DNA from: Peptostreptococcaceae bacterium
Lineage (GTDB): Bacteria > Bacillota > Clostridia > Peptostreptococcales > Filifactoraceae
Assembly (NCBI GenBank): GCA_030532905.1
Contig: JAUNKE010000029.1
Coordinates: forward strand, 1-32,005
Length of the DNA: 32,005 bases
Direction: 5' to 3'
The position numbers and the translations under genes are program-made. This document shows, piece after piece, positions 9,100 to 16,976 of the stretch (within the stretch, counting starts at the first letter, position 1; each line of letters opens with the position of its first letter). The notes under the pieces are model-generated. The model was not told the DNA's origin. It made no database searches and was given only the letters and a program-made list of their open reading frames with translations.

Positions 9100-11868
9100 T
9101 TAAATATCATAACAGTACGGCTCATAGGCATCTATTTTATCAACATTGTATTCGATTTTCGGCAACAGCTGATAAAAATCCTGCAGCTCCATCGGTCGAT
9201 AGAAATAATAGCCCTGAATCATATCGCAGCCCGCGACCCGAACGATATCCAGCTCCGTCTGCGTTTCCACACCTTCCGCACAAACTTTTTTGCCGAATTT
9301 ATGGCAGGCATAGACGATACTGGAAATAAAATTGATATTGTCTCTCGAGTTGACCATTTCATTGATGAGACTTCTGTCCAATTTAACGATATTCGCCGGA
9401 TATTTGAGCAAAAAGGCGAGTGATGAATATCCGTTTCCGAAGTCATCGATTGCCACTTCCATGCCGAGTTCCTTACAACTCTCGACAAATTGGAATACCT
9501 TTGTTGGCGTTTCGTCATAATGTGTCTCGGTAATTTCAAGTATCAAGCTGCTTCCGCTAAGATGATATTTTTTAATCGTCTTCTCCATAAAAGGCAGGAA
9601 GTCCGGGTCGAGTATTTGATAATAGCTCACATTGACCGCCAATCGAAAATCCGGGAGGAAGGTCGTGATGCGTTTGCAGGTTCGAACCGCCTGCTCAAAA
9701 ACCCATTTTCCAACCGGCAATATCAACCGATTGCTTTCCAAAATCGGAATGAATACCGCCGGTGATACATCCTTGCCCTCGAATTGCCATCTCAGCAACA
9801 CTTCGCCCGATGCCAATTTGAAATCTTTGGTCGATACCACCGGTTGAATGACGATTCTGAAGCCGTCAAATCCGTCAACCACATCCTTGTTCAGCTTCAT
9901 CATCATCTGCGTACGCTGTCTTTGCAAATGAATATTGGTCGGCGAGTGCACGACGAATTCGGAATCGGAGCTGTGTTTTGCACTTGAAAGCAGCGTCACC
10001 ATATTGACCAGCAAATCCTGCGGCGACGATTCGGTTTCAGTTTCGCAGATAACCCCGACGGAGCATGGCGTGCGCACGACGATGTTGTTATTGTAATACA
10101 GACCGGTGATGATTTCTTTCAATTCCTGAATAATCACTTCGATATTTTCTTCGCCGTCTTTGGATACGATTCCAATAAAACGCATTCCGTCCAAGCGGAA
10201 GAAGTTCAATTTGCCTTCAAAATATTGCACGAGCTTTTTGGAGATGTCCCGGAGTAACAAATCCGCGACATTTCGTCCGCGCAGCTCATTGATTTCGGAA
10301 AAATTATTAAGCGTAAAACCGATGATGGTAATACTCTCTTTGTTCGACTGCATTTCCTGAAGTCGAAGCATTGCACCGTATTCTCGCGGAAAATTGGTCA
10401 CCGGGTCAATTACGAATTTTTGCTCCTGACGCGATACCGCTCCGGAAAAGAACAGCGGTCTCAAACCGTCTTTGCTTCTTTTTACAATGCCGTGGCAATG
10501 TATCCAAACATAATTTCCGTCTCGGTCACGAATCCGATAACGTAGGTCATGAACATCCCGCTCACCGTTTAACACCTGTTGCATATCTTTGCGGAAGAAT
10601 TCCAATTCCTCCTGCGAGCCGATTCGTTTTTCCCATTCCCCGATTAAATCCCTCACCATATTGCTTTCAAATCCGAAAATATCTTTCATCTCATCGGAAA
10701 TATAAAACACATTGGTTGTCAAATCCGCGATGAAAGGATAGTAATCCGGCATGCAGACGGATTTGAAGAAAGCCGCCGGGTCAAAATAGTTTTTCGACAG
10801 ATAATTGCTAAACTCCGTCTTTTCGTCCGACTCGATTTTTTTCTTGAGCCGATTCGCGCGACGACGCTCTCGACTCTCGGTTCCGTTGGATTGGTTGTAG
10901 TATCGGATTTTCTCCCAATACATTCCTTTTTCCGCGCGGGAAACCTCATCGCGAATATTGATTGGCTTCTTATCGCTCCATGTGCCGCCAATCGCCATGC
11001 GATATTCATTTTGTCGGACGATTTCCTTGAGTTCGACGAGCATTTTGTCAAAATTTTCCTTGCTCCAATCAAAACAAATCGTCACGAATTCATCATTGCC
11101 CGTTCGGAAAATCTGCTCATTCGGAAATACCGAGCGCAAAATATCATATCCTTTGAGAATCAGCTTGTCTCCGATTTCATAGCCATAGTTGCTGTTTGTA
11201 ATTTTCAAATCGGACACATCGCAATAGACCAGTCCGAGCGTTTGACAAGCCGCCTGCCTTTTCGTAAATTCGTCATAGGCTTGGCGATTGAGCGCGCCGG
11301 TTAATTGGTCATGATAGCTCAAATGATCCACTTTATTCATCAAATTTCTTTTTTCAATAACAAAAGAAATAAAATTTGCAATAATAAACAAAACTTTAGA
11401 GAGAAATTCAAGCTTTTGCTCGCTGGGATTGTCCACGCCTAAAAAACCGATCAGGACGGAATTCAATCGAATCGGTGCGGTTACCAGCGTTTTTATATTT
11501 TGAGGTTTCAGTCCGGCATAAATTTGCGGATGCGTATCACGAATATCTTCCAAATTCGGTATGATGACCGGGTCATTGTTTTCAAACAGCGCCCACCACT
11601 CCGAAATTACTTCGACCGGCTCGTTTTGCAACAAATCTTTTTGCGGCTCCACTCCTTTCGCACACCATTCATAAGTGTTGCTGAAAGTATCATTGCTGCC
11701 GTTGAGCTCAAAAATATAGGTTCGCTCGCTGTGACTTCTATCCCCTAAAAAAGCCAACATTTCCTGCACCGCTTCATCCGGTTTTTTCGTTGTAATCATC
11801 TCTTGAAGATATTCCGCTATTCCGTTTTCTCCACAAAATTTGTCCAATACTTCAAATGTATGGTTCAT
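9100..11868 (-). CDS. GAF-GGDEF-PAS-GGDEF-EAL protein, probable c-di-GMP phosphodiesterase
   Basis: I start at the ATG at 11868 (922 residues) because GGAGAG lies upstream; a 19-codon extension would begin at a TTG overlapping the upstream stop. Domains in order: GAF-like 20-175; GGDEF-like 180-320 with the motif GNDEF (257-261) in place of GGDEF; PAS with PAC 370-480 (RYRIRDRDGNYVWIH); a second GGDEF-like 487-640 where the motif is LDGMRF; EAL 665-905. The EAL domain keeps Glu in EVLLRW, NVS, EITE, DDFGNGYSS, KLDRS and AEGVET, so hydrolysis of c-di-GMP is likely. The second GGDEF has lost its catalytic motif; the first is borderline. No membrane segment is seen, so it is cytosolic with two sensor domains. 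It is the last gene after moxR and VWA genes. Confidence 0.9.
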   Translation of the reverse strand: MNHTFEVLDKFCGENGIAEYLQEMITTKKPDEAVQEMLAFLGDRSHSERTYIFELNGSNDTFSNTYEWCAKGVEPQKDLLQNEPVEVISEWWALFENNDPVIIPNLEDIRDTHPQIYAGLKPQNIKTLVTAPIRLNSVLIGFLGVDNPSEQKLEFLSKVLFIIANFISFVIEKRNLMNKVDHLSYHDQLTGALNRQAYDEFTKRQAACQTLGLVYCDVSDLKITNSNYGYEIGDKLILKGYDILRSVFPNEQIFRTGNDEFVTICFDWSKENFDKMLVELKEIVRQNEYRMAIGGTWSDKKPINIRDEVSRAEKGMYWEKIRYYNQSNGTESRERRRANRLKKKIESDEKTEFSNYLSKNYFDPAAFFKSVCMPDYYPFIADLTTNVFYISDEMKDIFGFESNMVRDLIGEWEKRIGSQEELEFFRKDMQQVLNGERDVHDLRYRIRDRDGNYVWIHCHGIVKRSKDGLRPLFFSGAVSRQEQKFVIDPVTNFPREYGAMLRLQEMQSNKESITIIGFTLNNFSEINELRGRNVADLLLRDISKKLVQYFEGKLNFFRLDGMRFIGIVSKDGEENIEVIIQELKEIITGLYYNNNIVVRTPCSVGVICETETESSPQDLLVNMVTLLSSAKHSSDSEFVVHSPTNIHLQRQRTQMMMKLNKDVVDGFDGFRIVIQPVVSTKDFKLASGEVLLRWQFEGKDVSPAVFIPILESNRLILPVGKWVFEQAVRTCKRITTFLPDFRLAVNVSYYQILDPDFLPFMEKTIKKYHLSGSSLILEITETHYDETPTKVFQFVESCKELGMEVAIDDFGNGYSSLAFLLKYPANIVKLDRSLINEMVNSRDNINFISSIVYACHKFGKKVCAEGVETQTELDIVRVAGCDMIQGYYFYRPMELQDFYQLLPKIEYNVDKIDAYEPYCYDI

Positions 11869-11921
11869 TCTTTTCTCTCCAGATTCATTTAGTTCGGTAA
11901 CATTACAGAGCAGAACGATTA

Positions 11922-13676
11922 TCAAATTTCCATATTCATAATCTGTTTTTTCAAATACATCCCCACAATGTCTGAAAAGCGTTGCAGTTTGGCGATATAT
12001 GCAAAATCTTTCCCAAAAATTCGCCGCTCCGCATCCAAATCCGAATCGTTGCCCGTAAAAACACCCAGCACCGCAATCCCCTTTGCCCGAAGAAGTCGTA
12101 CCTGATGCGCGGTATCATCGATTGCCGAATCGCCCGTATATAATTTGCTCGTTGACGCCATTTGATTGAAAAAGCCCGAGACTCTTTCATCATTCGGCTT
12201 TCCGTCGCTGAGCACAATCAAAATTTTGTGCTCTTCTTCCCGAGTGAGCAAAAATTCCCCCGTCGTCGCAATCGCAAGCCCGTCACGATTGCTTCCCGCG
12301 GCTTGATACGCAAATATCCGCCGATTTCGAGAAGCCGAGTCCTTATAATCTCGATAGACTTTCAAAATCGTGTAATCGAACAGATTATGAAAACTGCTGA
12401 CCCGACAAGCGATGCCGACCTGACTGAGCGCCTCGGCGATAATATAACCCTGCGTCGCCACGAGACTTTGCCGCTCAATCTGCGAGCCGCTGGCATCGAG
12501 CAGAATATCCACGACAAATTCGCCGCGTACATCCCGAATGTTCTTGTAAAACACCTTGTTGTCACCCAAGATTGCCCGTCGCCAAATCCGGCTCGGCATC
12601 ATCATCCCGTTGTCGAGCTTGCTCGCCGAATAATCCGTATCCGCCGTAATGCTTCGATTCAGTAAGTCAACCAAGCGAATGATATTTCGTCGATACACTT
12701 GATGCAGATAATCAAAATGCGCGATGTTCTCATCCATCTGCTCCATCAGCATCTGCCTCTTATAGCCTTCGATTTCCATAAAACGCTCGGTGATATAAAG
12801 CTTCTCCCCCTCGTGAATCCCGGTACAAAGCTTTCGCTCCAGCTCCTGCAATCTCGCGCCGAAAATACTCGCTTCGCCGTAGCTTTCGACAATTCGGCGA
12901 TGAATCAATTCCAACGGAGTGCTCGCCGAATCCTTCGGCGCATCCGCCATGTCTTTTTCCATCAGCTGAAGCGATTTTCCGATATCGACCTGACTGAATT
13001 CCGCCGACATAATCGCTTCGTTTTCGGCATGCTCCACCTTGCTCTCTTGATTCTTGATTCGGTTCTTCTGATTCTTTTTTTGCTTTTCATCGTTACTCTG
13101 AAAATTATGTTCCGATACCTTTATTTCGGCAAGACTTTCAAAATAAAAATGTTTTTTCATTAAATTTTCTAAGGAAATTGCATAGTCTGCTGATTTTATT
13201 GCGCGAAATTGTAGAATATCATTTAATAAATCGATAATGCGACGGTTCGTCTTGGGTACCGAGTTCGCCTTGTTCGCGTAATAGGCATAGCGAATTTCGT
13301 GAAAAGCGTCGGGGCGTTTGCGCATTTTGTCATAAAAAGAAAGCGTCTCGAAAATCGCCGCCTTTTCCAAATCCGAAGCCCCCGCCAATTCTTGCTTCAT
13401 CCGATCGTACAAAAGTTCTTCCAATGTCAGCATCATCAATTCATAAAAAATCCCCGCCCGATTGGTTGCGCGCTCCTTCGCTTTGAGATAATCCGTCAGC
13501 TCCTGATGATTTTCCAGCAGATGCAAAACGCCGAAAATCACCATACGATAGACATCCAGCGCTTCAACACCCGTTTTTTGCACCAAAGAAATCTCCGGCG
13601 CAAAATCATAATTTTGATTGATGCTCCAAATCAGATTCTCATCCCTTACATCCGAGTTCCATTCCATTTCTCTCAT
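11922..13676 (-). CDS. VWA domain protein (CobT/NorD-like), partner of MoxR ATPase
   Basis: The protein has 584 residues. The first 190 are helical with no recognised domain. A charged, Lys/Gln/Asn-rich linker follows at about 195-215. A C-terminal von Willebrand A domain covers about 385-580, with the metal-binding MIDAS motif D394-A-S396-G-S398 (VDILLDASGS) and a later acidic motif VLSDGKPNDE. This layout matches the VWA partner of MoxR-type ATPases (NorD, CobT, YehP-like), which together act as metal-dependent chaperones or complex remodelers. The ATG overlaps the MoxR stop by four bases. The client is unknown, because no nor, cob or rubisco gene is nearby. No signal peptide or membrane segment is seen. 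Confidence 0.85.
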   Translation of the reverse strand: MREMEWNSDVRDENLIWSINQNYDFAPEISLVQKTGVEALDVYRMVIFGVLHLLENHQELTDYLKAKERATNRAGIFYELMMLTLEELLYDRMKQELAGASDLEKAAIFETLSFYDKMRKRPDAFHEIRYAYYANKANSVPKTNRRIIDLLNDILQFRAIKSADYAISLENLMKKHFYFESLAEIKVSEHNFQSNDEKQKKNQKNRIKNQESKVEHAENEAIMSAEFSQVDIGKSLQLMEKDMADAPKDSASTPLELIHRRIVESYGEASIFGARLQELERKLCTGIHEGEKLYITERFMEIEGYKRQMLMEQMDENIAHFDYLHQVYRRNIIRLVDLLNRSITADTDYSASKLDNGMMMPSRIWRRAILGDNKVFYKNIRDVRGEFVVDILLDASGSQIERQSLVATQGYIIAEALSQVGIACRVSSFHNLFDYTILKVYRDYKDSASRNRRIFAYQAAGSNRDGLAIATTGEFLLTREEEHKILIVLSDGKPNDERVSGFFNQMASTSKLYTGDSAIDDTAHQVRLLRAKGIAVLGVFTGNDSDLDAERRIFGKDFAYIAKLQRFSDIVGMYLKKQIMNMEI

Positions 13677-14587
13677 TTGCCGAAAATATCCTCTCGCTTC
13701 GCCGACTTCGGCAGATGTAAATGAATCACATCCGACACGATTTCTTTTTCAAAATCGTCAAAAGTCTTGTCCAGCACACCCATCTTCATCGCAAGCTGCG
13801 GCTCCAATCCCCTTTCGATTGCCCGCATCGCGCTGATGAGCCCTCTTAAATCCACCGTTTTGCTCGAAATCTCCGAGTTCTGCGATTTCAATTGTAAATC
13901 CAAAAAAATACGAGAAAAATTCTCCATATAGTCTTCTTTCAAATGCTCAAATTCCGATTCAAAAATCATTTTGAGCTTTTCTTTGGTGACCGGCGGAATG
14001 TCGATGACCATAAATCGTGAAACGAGCGCCTCATTGAGCTCCTTCGTTCCCGCATAACCGTAATTCATCGTACCGATAAAGCGAGTCGCCTCCGCCAAAG
14101 TGATGCGATGATATCCCGGCACATCAATAACCCGTCGATGATCCAATGCCGAATGCAAAACCGCAATCGCATCATTTTTCGCCATATTGATTTCGTCAAA
14201 AATCCCGAAACCGCCATAGAGCGCCGCCTCATAAATCGAGCCGTAGCGAAAACGCACCTGCCCATCGACAAAAGTATCCGTTCCGATCAGCGCGCTGCTG
14301 TCCGTGTTCACATTGAACGATACATTCCAGCTCGGCCGATGAAACAGAGCCGCCAAATTGTCCGCCAGCACATTTTTCCCCGTCGCCTTCGGACCGCTCA
14401 GCAAAATATTGTCGCCCTGCAAAATCGCAACAATTGCCATCTCCCAAACATCGCGTCCGAAATAATGATACTTCGGATTCGGCACCCGATGCAAAAACTG
14501 CTCATCCAATTTATAAAAGTCTCGAAAATGAATCACATCCGCTATCAATTTTTCCGAGACATGCTGTGTTCTTAAAAAATCTATCAT
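13673..14587 (-). CDS. MoxR-family AAA+ ATPase (NorQ/CbbQ/CobS-like)
   Basis: The protein has 304 residues. Visible AAA+ motifs are Walker A GPKATGKN (65-72), Walker B GIFDEINMA (Asp131, Glu132), sensor-1 Asn175 in FIGTMNYGY, and an arginine finger near Arg191 (EALVSRFMVIDIPP). Walker A ends in Asn72 where Ser or Thr normally binds magnesium; the rest is intact. This is either a family trait or a sign of altered ATP turnover. MoxR ATPases work with VWA proteins to activate or assemble target enzymes, and the next gene is such a VWA protein. A TATAAT box at 14626-14631 and a GGAGGAAG ribosome site precede the ATG, so this is the first gene of a three-gene operon. Confidence 0.88.
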   Translation of the reverse strand: MIDFLRTQHVSEKLIADVIHFRDFYKLDEQFLHRVPNPKYHYFGRDVWEMAIVAILQGDNILLSGPKATGKNVLADNLAALFHRPSWNVSFNVNTDSSALIGTDTFVDGQVRFRYGSIYEAALYGGFGIFDEINMAKNDAIAVLHSALDHRRVIDVPGYHRITLAEATRFIGTMNYGYAGTKELNEALVSRFMVIDIPPVTKEKLKMIFESEFEHLKEDYMENFSRIFLDLQLKSQNSEISSKTVDLRGLISAMRAIERGLEPQLAMKMGVLDKTFDDFEKEIVSDVIHLHLPKSAKREDIFGK

Positions 14588-14625
14588 ACTTCCTCCAAAT
14601 TCTCTGCTGATAACAACAGTTTCTA

Positions 14626-14631
14626 ATTATA
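14626..14631 (-). promoter_or_regulatory. -10 box of the MoxR-VWA-EAL operon
   Basis: A perfect TATAAT on the minus strand lies about 38 bases upstream of the moxR ATG. The expected -35 position reads GATTAT, a poor match, so an activator or an alternative promoter form may be involved. Confidence 0.4.
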
Positions 14632-14894
14632 CCCATCCACTGTAAAAGATAATCTGAATTTAGGATAAAGAAAATAAGATTGTTGTCGCGATGATAAAAC
14701 GAAATGTAAATCGAAATTCAGAATAAAAATGAGAATGTAGAAAAACGAAATCCATCTCCAATTTGAAATTCCTAATTTAAAAATAGAAATTCAAAATCGG
14801 AATTCCATTTTTGAAAATCGGAATCCAAAATCGTAAATCCGATTTTGTTTTTCCAACAAAATATTCAATTTTTCTTTTGCAAATCCCTGAAATA

Positions 14895-14903
14895 TGGTAT
14901 TAT
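14895..14903 (+). promoter_or_regulatory. Candidate CRISPR leader promoter (extended -10)
   Basis: On the plus strand TGGTATTAT fits an extended -10 box (TGn plus TATTAT). The -35 region is weak: TTGCAA ends 15 bases upstream. Transcription from here would give a leader of about 170 bases before repeat 1 and would run in the direction implied by the repeat polarity. Confidence 0.4.
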
Positions 14904-15079
14904 GTACTTAGGGTTTTAAGAAAAAGAAACAGCTGATTTTATTAAAGTCACACGATCTGATGATTTCAATACTTTCCGCTGTTAAAAATCACACAAGAGA
15001 ACTTAAAAGCGAAAAAACACAAAGTCAGCCGAAAACGAGCTCTACAACCATTGGAAATAAAACGACCTACAACCATAGG

Positions 15080-16113
15080 GTTTTAGAAACCCTAACTCCG
15101 TAAGGAGACGGAAACTTAAATTTTGTTATAATGATTCGCTTGTTTTGTTTATGTTTTAGAAACCCTAACTCCGTAAGGAGACGGAAACTTTTGTAATACT
15201 TAGCGGTTTCGATAATTTGTTGCCAAGTTTTAGAAACCCTAACTCCGTAAGGAGACGGAAACTCACTTCCATCTGCGTATTCAATCAACCCTTCAAAAGT
15301 TTTAGAAACCCTAACTCCGTAAGGAGACGGAAACTTGAGTTTACTTTGTGGAAAGTCTTTATATAGGTATTTGTTTTAGAAACCCTAACTCCGTAAGGAG
15401 ACGGAAACATACTCCAGCTCCGGCCGCAACCATCACTTCTCCGCCCAGTTTTAGAAACCCTAACTCCGTAAGGAGACGGAAACAGATATAATTCATCGTT
15501 TTCATAGTCATATAGAACCGTTTTAAAACCCATCACTCCGCAAGGAGACGGAAACTGATTCTCGATGGTTTCCAACAATGACACATTTAAAGCGTTTTAG
15601 AAACCATCACTACAAATTCATTTTGTTTTCCGTTCCTATGGAACGGCGGAACGGTGGGGTCACCGTTCCCTACAAGCTATTCAAGAAAACTTTTGCAATA
15701 AGAAAAAAGATTATTTTAGAAACCATAACTCCGCAAGGAGACGGAAACCCAGTCCTTTTTTACCCGATGACAACGGCTTGAACTGGTTTTTAAACCCATC
15801 ACTCCGCAAGGAGACGGAAACAGACTTACACCAAACTCCTAAACAACTATCGCATATCCTGTTTTTAAACCCATCACTCCGCAAGGAGACGGAAACTAAA
15901 TAACTACATCAACAAACCTAACATCAAAGTTTTCAGTTTTTAAACCCATCACTCCGTAAGGAGACGGAAACTCTCCATACACTCTACGCAATATTTCCTT
16001 CCCATATTTGGTTTTAAAACCCATCACTCCGCAAGGAGACGGAAACTGCGTTGAAAGAACTCCGATAAGGATGGTATTGACCATGTTTTAGAAACCATCA
16101 CTCCGCAAGGAGA
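15080..16113 (+). CRISPR. CRISPR array, 14 repeats, type III-like repeat, no cas genes in window
   Basis: Repeats are 36 bases and spacers 36-39. Repeat starts: 15080, 15153, 15227, 15299, 15373, 15448, 15520, 15594 (broken), 15713, 15786, 15861, 15936, 16011, 16085 (3' truncated). Repeats 1-6 are identical: they begin GTTTTAGAAACCCTAA, have the hairpin CTCCGTAAGGAG and end ACGGAAAC. Repeats 7-14 mostly carry CCCATCA or CCATCA and CTCCGCAAGGAG. Uniform copies on the left and the decayed last copy on the right put the leader at the left, so transcription is on the plus strand. From memory, the Streptococcus thermophilus type III-A repeat also ends GGGGACGGAAAC, giving the same crRNA 5' handle, ACGGAAAC. 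The subtype is therefore an inference. No cas gene is present, so effectors must be elsewhere or lost. A plus-strand terminator follows at 16168-16192. Confidence 0.97.
15612..15675. mobile_element. Small palindromic (REP/MITE-like) element interrupting CRISPR repeat 8
   Basis: Repeat 8 keeps only its first 18 bases (15594-15611). In place of its second half lie two back-to-back perfect hairpins: CCGTTCC-TAT-GGAACGG (15630-15646) and GGAACGGTG-GGGT-CACCGTTCC (15648-15669). CTACAA occurs at both edges (15610-15615 and 15670-15675). A normal 37-base spacer (15676-15712) and repeat 9 follow. The inverse of the right end, CTTGTAGGGAACGG, recurs at 27175-27188. It has no coding capacity, so if mobile it must move by an enzyme supplied elsewhere. 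Confidence 0.65.
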
Positions 16114-16167
16114 ATATATGAATTGTTTTATCGCATAAGCTTTGTTCGAGTTTAAAAACACAGCTTT

Positions 16168-16192
16168 AAAAGATGGTACTACCATCTTTTTT
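16168..16192 (+). terminator. Rho-independent terminator after the CRISPR array
   Basis: AAAAGATGG and CCATCTTTT form a perfect 9-base stem around TACTA, followed by TT. It lies 55 bases past the last repeat and fits termination of the plus-strand pre-crRNA. The A-run on the other side would let it act in both directions. Confidence 0.75.
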
Positions 16193-16711
16193 ATATTCCA
16201 AAATTGTTTCCGAATTGGTGTTTTATAGAAAGCAATAAGAATTTTTCAAGACAGAATCATAATTAGAAATCCGAACGAAAATTATTCCAAGACAGAATCA
16301 TAAATAGAAGTTGCATTAAAAAATTATTTCCGAGATAAAATCAAAACCCTAAAATCAATAATGAAAATAGCTTTAAAAGCACTTTGAAGAAAAAAACAAA
16401 TAGAAATCTGAATGAAAATTATCCCGAGACAGAATCATAAATAGAAATGCCATCAAAAAATATTTCAAACATAAAATAGAAATCAAAAGCATATCAAAAA
16501 TTGTTTCTAAGATAAAAATAATGCCGATGAGAAATCAAATGAAGGACATATATATAAGGAAAGGTCACAAAATAAACAAAGTTTTGTTCAATTATTGGAT
16601 GCAATCCGAAAAAATTATAAAAAAACAGCTGTACATAGAAAAATCCACTTTCAAAAATTTTCCTTTACAAATTTATTCTGTCGCTTTCACGAAAACAATA
16701 ATTTTTTGCGT
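16193..16711. repeat. AT-rich region with degenerate ~41-base repeats
   Basis: Units resembling CAAGACAGAATCATAAATAG followed by AAAAATTATTTC begin near 16247, 16288, 16331, 16425, 16466 and 16507, mostly 41-43 bases apart with one gap of about 94. They are imperfect and carry many stop codons. Unlike CRISPR repeats there is no conserved dyad and the variable parts are also similar to one another. No gene is supported here; a 78-codon frame from 16521 is Lys-rich with no domain and no ribosome site. Confidence 0.55.
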
Positions 16712-16740
16712 AAAAAAACAGCATAGACTTCACTATGCTG
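16712..16740 (-). terminator. Rho-independent terminator on the minus strand
   Basis: On the minus strand CAGCATAG and CTATGCTG form a perfect 8-base stem with a six-base loop, followed by seven T residues. It lies about 240 bases past the AIM24-family gene stop and probably ends that transcript. The sequence between (16741-16976) has no supported gene. Confidence 0.75.
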
Positions 16741-16976
16741 CTTATTTATTCCATTAAAATCGTTCGATTCACATTCGATAGCACCATCCGTTTTTGCAAC
16801 GTTATCGTCCGATATTCTCAACAATTTCAAACGGACATTTGTCGTTTCCAAACAAGTCACCGTATTAAAAAACTCACCGATTCTCTAAAAGATTATCTCA
16901 ATCTGTTTTCTAAACGAATATTCGTCTTCTCAGAATGGATGCTCACATGAAAAACGATTTGTAGTTCTTTTTAATT

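Larger units (their letters stand above)
14588..15079. other. Intergenic region: moxR promoter side and CRISPR leader
   Basis: No gene is seen. On the minus side is the moxR promoter. The middle (14640-14830) is very AT-rich with many short GAAATTC and AAAATCGGAAT words. A perfect 9-base inverted repeat (AAAATCGGA at 14814-14822, TCCGATTTT at 14838-14846) is followed by GTTTTT on the plus strand and may insulate the array from read-through. From about 14898 the sequence serves as CRISPR leader. The word CTACAACCAT occurs twice just before repeat 1 (about 15052 and 15068). Confidence 0.5.

Noticed and set aside
11869..11925. Longer N-terminus for the EAL protein beginning at TTG and overlapping the VWA stop
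   Set aside because: A better ribosome site (GGAGAG) precedes the ATG at 11868 and the extra residues add no domain.
14909..14929. AGGGTTTTAAGAAA in the leader as a decayed CRISPR repeat
   Set aside because: The likeness to the repeat start covers only about 13 bases with a gap, and the conserved 3' half is missing.
15116..16084. Spacers matching other parts of this window (self-targeting)
   Set aside because: I saw no obvious match by eye, but a proper search was not possible.
16521..16950. Two plus-strand frames of 78 and 71 codons downstream of the CRISPR region
   Set aside because: The first is Lys/Ile-rich repeat sequence that crosses the minus-strand terminator stem; neither has a ribosome site or a recognisable domain.
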